Origin: Pseudomonadota bacterium
GTDB lineage: Bacteria; Pseudomonadota; Gammaproteobacteria; Xanthomonadales; Xanthomonadaceae
Assembly: GCA_023444765.1 (NCBI GenBank)
Contig: JAEXLY010000314.1
Location: forward strand, 1-5,709
Length of the DNA stretch: 5,709 bases
Reading direction: 5' to 3'
Positions 5,686 to 5,709 of this stretch are shown here, piece after piece. Numbering within the stretch: position 1 is the first letter of the stretch; every line of letters starts with the position of its first letter. The notes beneath the pieces are model-generated. The model was given only the letters and a program-made list of their open reading frames with translations, did not search any database and was not told the DNA's origin. A program made the translations under genes and the position numbers.

Positions 5686-5709
5686 ACCACCCGCGCCCGC
5701 GCGGCCGGG

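Overview
The window is very GC-rich gamma-proteobacterial DNA with all genes on the + strand. Codon positions are strongly GC-biased, and the rho-independent terminators have the form AACGGnnCC...GGnnCCGTT followed by TTCTCnTTT. Together with a flagellar brake protein next to a Tsr-type chemoreceptor, this suggests the Xanthomonadaceae/Lysobacteraceae (Lysobacter, Luteimonas or Xanthomonas relatives). That placement is inferred from style and gene content, not from a database match.

Layout, left to right: (i) the probable 3' end of an upstream gene, running into an ATGA overlap at 87-90; (ii) a YcgR/FlgZ-like c-di-GMP effector with a PilZ domain (87-881); (iii) a 114-nt gap holding a good sigma-28 (FliA) promoter match; (iv) a small exported OB-fold-like protein (996-1376) with a strong hairpin terminator right behind it; (v) a 793-aa transmembrane methyl-accepting chemotaxis protein (1439-3820) with a cytoplasmic PAS domain, extra HAMP-like segments and a C-terminal CheR/CheB-tether pentapeptide, followed by a second terminator; (vi) a 240-nt gap with a third FliA-like promoter; (vii) an outer-membrane porin-like barrel (4061-5233); and (viii) a short single-domain PstS-like periplasmic binding protein (5245-5664), translationally coupled to the porin.

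The unifying signal is regulatory. Three sites of the form T(C/A)(A/C)A-N15-GCCGnTA, all on the + strand with exactly 15 nt between the boxes, precede ycgR, the OB-fold gene and the porin-PBP pair. This matches the FliA consensus TAAA-N15-GCCGATAA. The window therefore looks like a late-flagellar (class III) regulon segment. In it, motility control (YcgR), a PAS-containing chemoreceptor and an envelope module (porin plus small binding protein plus exported OB-fold protein) would be made together with the flagellum. That the porin and binding protein supply ligand to a chemoreceptor is inference. The families and the promoter matches are visible in the sequence.
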